The position numbers were made by a program, and so were the translations under genes. This document shows, piece by piece, positions 60,455 through 64,000 of a DNA stretch of 64,000 nt (position 1 is the stretch's first letter; every line of letters starts with the position of its first letter). The stretch covers positions 1 to 64,000 of the forward strand of contig NZ_CP067127.1 in NCBI RefSeq assembly GCF_028553725.1, read 5' to 3'. The notes beneath the pieces were generated by a model. It saw only the letters and a program-made list of their open reading frames with translations. It made no database searches and was not told where the DNA came from. The stretch comes from Paracoccus alcaliphilus (lineage in GTDB: Bacteria > Pseudomonadota > Alphaproteobacteria > Rhodobacterales > Rhodobacteraceae).

Positions 60455-61416
60455 GCGAGATCCTGATCCTGCACGAAGACCAGTTGCGCCAGCACCTGTC
60501 CCTGGACCGCGCCGCCGTCGACGTGATCGAGGACGCCTTCGCCCGGCTGGCCGAGGGCGGGGTCGAGATGCCGCCGGTCCTGTCCATGCACCTGCCGCAA
60601 GTGAATGCCGAGGTCGATGTGAAGACCGCCTATGTGCCGGGGCTGGCGGGTTTCGCGGTCAAGATTTCGCCCGGCTTCTTCGACAATCCGGCCAGAGGGT
60701 TGCCCTCGACCTCGGGGCTGATGGTGGTGCTGTCTTCGGACACGGGCCGGGTTCGGGCAGTGCTGCTGGATAACGGCTATCTGACCGACCTGCGCACCGC
60801 CGCCGCGGGCGCGGTTGCCGCCCGCCATCTGTCGCGCCTTGATGCGACCCGCGCCACGATCTTCGGCGCCGGGCTTCAGGCGCGGATGCAATTACATGCG
60901 CTGCGGCTGGTCCGGCCGATTGCCGAGGCCGTGATCTGGGCCCGCGACGGGGCCAAGGCGCAGGCGCTGGCCGATGAGCTGACAGGCGACGGGCTGACCG
61001 TCCGTGCCGAATCGGACCCGGCAGCTGCCGCAGGCTTTGGCGACATCATCGTGACCACAACCCCCGCCACCCGCCCGATCCTGCGGGCCGAATGGCTGCG
61101 TCCGGGCCAGCATGTCACCGCCATGGGCAGCGACCAGCCGGGCAAGAACGAATTGCACCCCGATTGCCTTGCCCGCGCCGATCTCTATGTCGCGGACCGG
61201 CTGTCGCAGACCCGCCTGATGGGAGAGCTGCGCGCCGCCCTTGCCGCCCGCGCCATCCCCGAAGGCGATCATCCCGAACTGGGCCAGATCCTCATCGGTC
61301 GCCACCCCGGCCGCATTGATCCGCGCCAGATCACCATTGCCGATCTGACCGGAACCGGCGTGCAGGACACCGCCATTGCCACCCACGCGCTTGCCGCGTT
61401 TTCACATGAGGCCTGA
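60451..61416 (+). CDS. eutC: EutC, ornithine-cyclodeaminase-like protein of ectoine utilisation
   Basis: An ornithine cyclodeaminase/mu-crystallin family protein of 321 residues with a Rossmann NAD(P) site (TIFGAGLQARMQLHALRLV), substrate-side VDVKTAYVPGLAGFAVKISP, and TAAAGAVAARHLSRLD. Paired with EutB in ectoine and hydroxyectoine operons. It starts in an ATGA overlap with eutB, and doeA begins at the next base after its stop. Confidence 0.88.
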   Translation: MSEILILHEDQLRQHLSLDRAAVDVIEDAFARLAEGGVEMPPVLSMHLPQVNAEVDVKTAYVPGLAGFAVKISPGFFDNPARGLPSTSGLMVVLSSDTGRVRAVLLDNGYLTDLRTAAAGAVAARHLSRLDATRATIFGAGLQARMQLHALRLVRPIAEAVIWARDGAKAQALADELTGDGLTVRAESDPAAAAGFGDIIVTTTPATRPILRAEWLRPGQHVTAMGSDQPGKNELHPDCLARADLYVADRLSQTRLMGELRAALAARAIPEGDHPELGQILIGRHPGRIDPRQITIADLTGTGVQDTAIATHALAAFSHEA

Positions 61417-62613
61417 ATGCCTGAGCTGCAACGAACGCCCGAGCGGTTCTCGACCGAGGAATATGAGGAGCGCCTGCGCAAGACGCGCGGCAGCATGGCC
61501 AAACTGGGACTGGATCTGCTGATCATCAGCGACCCGTCGAACATGGCATGGCTGACCGGCTATGACGGGTGGTCCTTCTATGTCCATCAATGTGTGATCG
61601 TGGGCCCGGACGGTCCGCCGATCTGGTTCGGACGCGGGCAGGATGCCAATGGCGCGCTGCGCACGGTCTGGATGACGGACGACAACATCATCGGCTATCC
61701 CGACTATTACGTGCAGTCGGTGGAACGTCACCCGATGGATTACCTGTGGGCGCAGCTGGCCGACCGGGGCTGGCATCGCGGCTTCATCGGCGTCGAGATG
61801 GACAATTACTGGTATTCCGCCAAGGCGCATGAGCGGCTGGTTTACGGCCTGCCCGAGGCGCAGATCCTTGACGCGACGGGCCTTGTGAACTGGCAGCGCG
61901 CGGTCAAGACGCCCAAGGAACTGCAATACATGCGCAAGGCCGCCCGCATCGTCGAGCGGATGCACCGCCGCATCGCCGACAAGGTCGAGGTGGGCATGCG
62001 CAAATGCGATCTGGTGGCCGAGATCTATGACGCGGGTCTGCGCTATGACGAATGGTCCAGCCATGGCGGCGACTATCCCGCCATCGTGCCGCTGCTGCCC
62101 TCGGGCCCCGATGCCGCCGCGCCGCACCTGACCTGGGACGACCAGCCGATGAAGCCGGACGAGGGCACGTTTTTCGAGATCGCGGGCTGCTATCAGCGTT
62201 ACCATGTGCCGCTGTCGCGCACGATCTTTCTGGGCACGCCCCCGCCCGAGATGCTGGAGGCCGAGAAGGCCGTGCTGGAAGGGATGGAGGCCGGGCTGCA
62301 TGCCGCCCGCGCCGGCAATACATGCGAGGATGTCGCGGCGGCCTTCTTTACCATTCTGGACCGTTACGGCATCGTCAAGGACAACCGCACCGGCTATCCG
62401 ATCGGCCTCAGCTATCCGCCCGACTGGGGCGAGCGCACCATGTCCCTGCGCCGCGGCGACCGCACGGAACTGAAGCCCGGCATGACTTTCCATTTCATGA
62501 CCGGTTTGTGGATGGACGACTGGGGGTATGAGACCACCGAATCCATCGTCATCACCGAACGAGAGCCGGAACTGTTTTGCAACATCCCCCGCCGCATGCT
62601 GGTGAAGGCATGA
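61417..62613 (+). CDS. doeA: DoeA (EutD), ectoine hydrolase
   Basis: An M24-fold hydrolase of 398 residues that opens the ectoine ring to acetyl-diaminobutyrate. The creatinase N-terminal domain (LDLLIISDPSNMAWLTGYDG) and the pita-bread core (PSGPDAAAPHLTWDDQPM, FFEIAGCYQRYHVPLSRTIF) are clear. Canonical M24 metal ligands are altered (D-x-G to EIAG, and the second Asp replaced in HVPLSRT), as described for DoeA, which works without metals. ATG directly follows the eutC stop, and the stop overlaps doeB. Confidence 0.92.
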   Translation: MPELQRTPERFSTEEYEERLRKTRGSMAKLGLDLLIISDPSNMAWLTGYDGWSFYVHQCVIVGPDGPPIWFGRGQDANGALRTVWMTDDNIIGYPDYYVQSVERHPMDYLWAQLADRGWHRGFIGVEMDNYWYSAKAHERLVYGLPEAQILDATGLVNWQRAVKTPKELQYMRKAARIVERMHRRIADKVEVGMRKCDLVAEIYDAGLRYDEWSSHGGDYPAIVPLLPSGPDAAAPHLTWDDQPMKPDEGTFFEIAGCYQRYHVPLSRTIFLGTPPPEMLEAEKAVLEGMEAGLHAARAGNTCEDVAAAFFTILDRYGIVKDNRTGYPIGLSYPPDWGERTMSLRRGDRTELKPGMTFHFMTGLWMDDWGYETTESIVITEREPELFCNIPRRMLVKA

Positions 62614-63608
62614 CGATCAACCCGATCCGCCCGACCATTGCGCTGGACCAGCCCGGCAAGGCGCATGGCTTCCTGCGTCTGCCCCATTCGCGCAATGACA
62701 GCGCCTGGGGCAGCGTGATGATTCCGCTGACCGTGATCGCCAATGGCGACGGCCCCACCGCGCTGCTGACCGGCGGCAATCACGGCGACGAATACGAAGG
62801 GCCCATCGCGCTGCAACAACTGGCATGGGATATCGACCCGGCCGAGGTCAGCGGGCGCATCATCATCGTGCCCTATCTGAACTATCCTGCCTTCCGGGCC
62901 GGTGCGCGCGTCAGCCCGATCGATCAGATCAATATGAACCGCTGCTTTCCGGGCCGGGCGGATGGCAGTCCGACCCGCAAGATCGCCAATTATTTCAACG
63001 ATGTGATGGTACCGATGGCGGACATCGTGCTGGATTACCACTCGGGCGGCAAGACGCTGGATTTCCTGCCCTATGCGGCGGCGCATTATCTGGAGAACAA
63101 GGATCAGCAGGCGGCTTGCGTGGCGGCGGTCAGGGCCTTTGCCGCGCCCTACAGCATGATGATGCGCGAAATCGACGCTGTCGGCATGTTTGACACGGCG
63201 GTGGAATCGCAGGGCAAGGTCTTTGTCACGACCGAGCTGGGCGGCGGCGGCACAGCGACCGCGCGTTCGGCCGCTATCGCCATCCGGGGCGCGCGGAACG
63301 TGCTGCGCCATGCCGGGATTCTGGCGGGCGAGATCGAGACCGAGGGCCCCGGAGTGATGCTGGACATGCCGGGCGAGGACTGTTTCCACTTTGCCACCCG
63401 CGACGGGCTGATCCATCCGCTGGCCGATCTGGGCGACCGGGTCCATGCGGGCCAGCCCATCGCGCGGATCTGGCCGCCCGACCGCACCGGCACCGCCCCG
63501 GTCGAGGTTCCGGCCAATCGCGACGGCGTGATCGCGGCGCGCCATTTCCCCGGCCTTGTCCAATGCGGCGATTGCCTTGCCGTGATCGCCGACATCCTGA
63601 CGGACTGA
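62610..63608 (+). CDS. doeB: DoeB (EutE), N-acetyl-diaminobutyrate deacetylase
   Basis: A zinc deacylase of the succinylglutamate desuccinylase/aspartoacylase (AstE/AspA) family, 332 residues. Zinc and catalytic motifs are visible: LLTGGNHGDEYEGP (His and Glu), NRCFPG, and VLDYHSGGKTLDF (His). It removes the acetyl group from the DoeA product to give diaminobutyrate. ATG 62610 overlaps the doeA stop as ATGA, chosen over an upstream in-frame ATG. Last gene of the eutB-eutC-doeA-doeB operon. Confidence 0.93.
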   Translation: MTINPIRPTIALDQPGKAHGFLRLPHSRNDSAWGSVMIPLTVIANGDGPTALLTGGNHGDEYEGPIALQQLAWDIDPAEVSGRIIIVPYLNYPAFRAGARVSPIDQINMNRCFPGRADGSPTRKIANYFNDVMVPMADIVLDYHSGGKTLDFLPYAAAHYLENKDQQAACVAAVRAFAAPYSMMMREIDAVGMFDTAVESQGKVFVTTELGGGGTATARSAAIAIRGARNVLRHAGILAGEIETEGPGVMLDMPGEDCFHFATRDGLIHPLADLGDRVHAGQPIARIWPPDRTGTAPVEVPANRDGVIAARHFPGLVQCGDCLAVIADILTD

Positions 63609-63672
63609 AAACCACCGTCGTTCGTCCTCTGGCGGGGCGTCGGCGGAACCTGACGCATCCCGCCGAACCAGC

Positions 63673-63700
63673 TTGCCGGATTTCGCGTCGATGGCATACT
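63673..63700 (+). promoter_or_regulatory. Candidate sigma-70-like promoter
   Basis: TTGCCG (63673-63678), a 16-bp spacer and CATACT (63695-63700) lie about 50 bp before the start of the last gene. The match is moderate and was found by eye. Confidence 0.3.
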
Positions 63701-63749
63701 GTACGACGGGATTATCGCCGACAGCCCGGATTTTTGACAGGTTTTTGCC

Positions 63750-64000
63750 ATGCCAACCTATTTCCTTTCGGCCAATCGCGACAGCGTTCAGCAAGACCCC
63801 TATCTGCTGCAACTGGAAAACGGCAGCATTCTGGGCCTGTGGACCGACCTGAAACCGGATCCGGGGGTCAGGGGGTCCTTCGGTGTCTATGGCCGCTCGT
63901 GGCAGGGCGATCTGGGCGGCGCGGCCGCCAGCGACGTGCGCATCAACAATCTGACCGACGACATCCAGCGCAGCCCGGCAGCCACCAGCTTTGCGAATGG
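63750..64000 (+). CDS. Start of a probable RTX-like exported protein, cut by the window end
   Basis: An open frame of 83 codons runs off the window without a stop (MPTYFLSANRDSVQQDPYLL at the start). The segment LENGSILGLWTDLKPDPG followed by GSFGVYGRSWQGDLGG resembles the repeated 'query every record in the sequence, value and GVYGQRF' blocks at the start of large RTX/haemolysin-type calcium-binding proteins of Rhodobacteraceae. No signal peptide is seen, which fits type I secretion through a C-terminal signal. The assignment needs the remainder of the gene. Confidence 0.5.
   Translation, partial: MPTYFLSANRDSVQQDPYLLQLENGSILGLWTDLKPDPGVRGSFGVYGRSWQGDLGGAAASDVRINNLTDDIQRSPAATSFAN

Overview
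The window reads as the start of a repABC extrachromosomal replicon (megaplasmid or chromid) of a GC-rich alphaproteobacterium, most likely a Paracoccus-like Rhodobacteraceae member. The reasons are the repA-repB-repC cassette beginning at base 1, an antisense RNA between repB and repC, a perfect 16-bp parS palindrome just after repC, the overall codon and GC style, and an ectoine-catabolism cluster of the marine/halotolerant Rhodobacteraceae type. This taxonomic call is inference from gene content; no search was run.

Layout: (1) 1-3500, replication and partition module. (2) 3580-4580, the scar of a lost TonB-receptor/proton-channel/DUF2149 metal-uptake operon that still has a Zur/Fur-like palindrome upstream. 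(3) 4609-10883, accessory genes: an exported phytase-like beta-propeller protein, a fused glycosyltransferase/pyruvyltransferase-like protein with a methyltransferase, and a Gfa-type glutathione-dependent formaldehyde-activating enzyme. (4) 11157-55476, a type VI secretion (T6SS) island, described below. (5) 55924-63608, ectoine degradation genes doeC, doeD, an asnC-family regulator, eutB, eutC, doeA and doeB. (6) 63750 to the end, the start of a probable RTX-like exported protein.

The T6SS island has three blocks. The left minus-strand block (DUF6484 spike-like protein, DUF2169 protein, ketosynthase-like protein, PAAR-like/DUF4150 putative nuclease effector, two related putative immunity proteins) looks like an effector-loading module. 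The plus-strand core runs tssA, tssB, tssC, hcp, tssE, tssF, tssG, tagH, tssJ, tssK, tssL, tssM, tagF with little or no spacing. The right block holds vgrG, a DotU/IcmF-like protein without the NTPase domain, a membrane-anchored M15-type peptidoglycan peptidase and a PP2C phosphatase (one minus-strand operon), then an OmpA protein, a kinase of the PpkA type and clpV. Kinase, phosphatase, FHA protein and TagF together match the threonine-phosphorylation pathway that controls T6SS firing.

Between phosphatase and kinase sits a second surface system: a two-partner secretion operon (TpsB transporter, about 1.9k-residue TpsA exoprotein with GLUG and five 255-bp MBG repeats) whose last gene is a signal-peptide-bearing caspase-like/Sel1 protein sharing an ATGA overlap with tpsA. 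This TpsB-TpsA-caspase operon, the effector-loading block and the NTPase-less DotU/IcmF fusion are the least conventional parts of the window.
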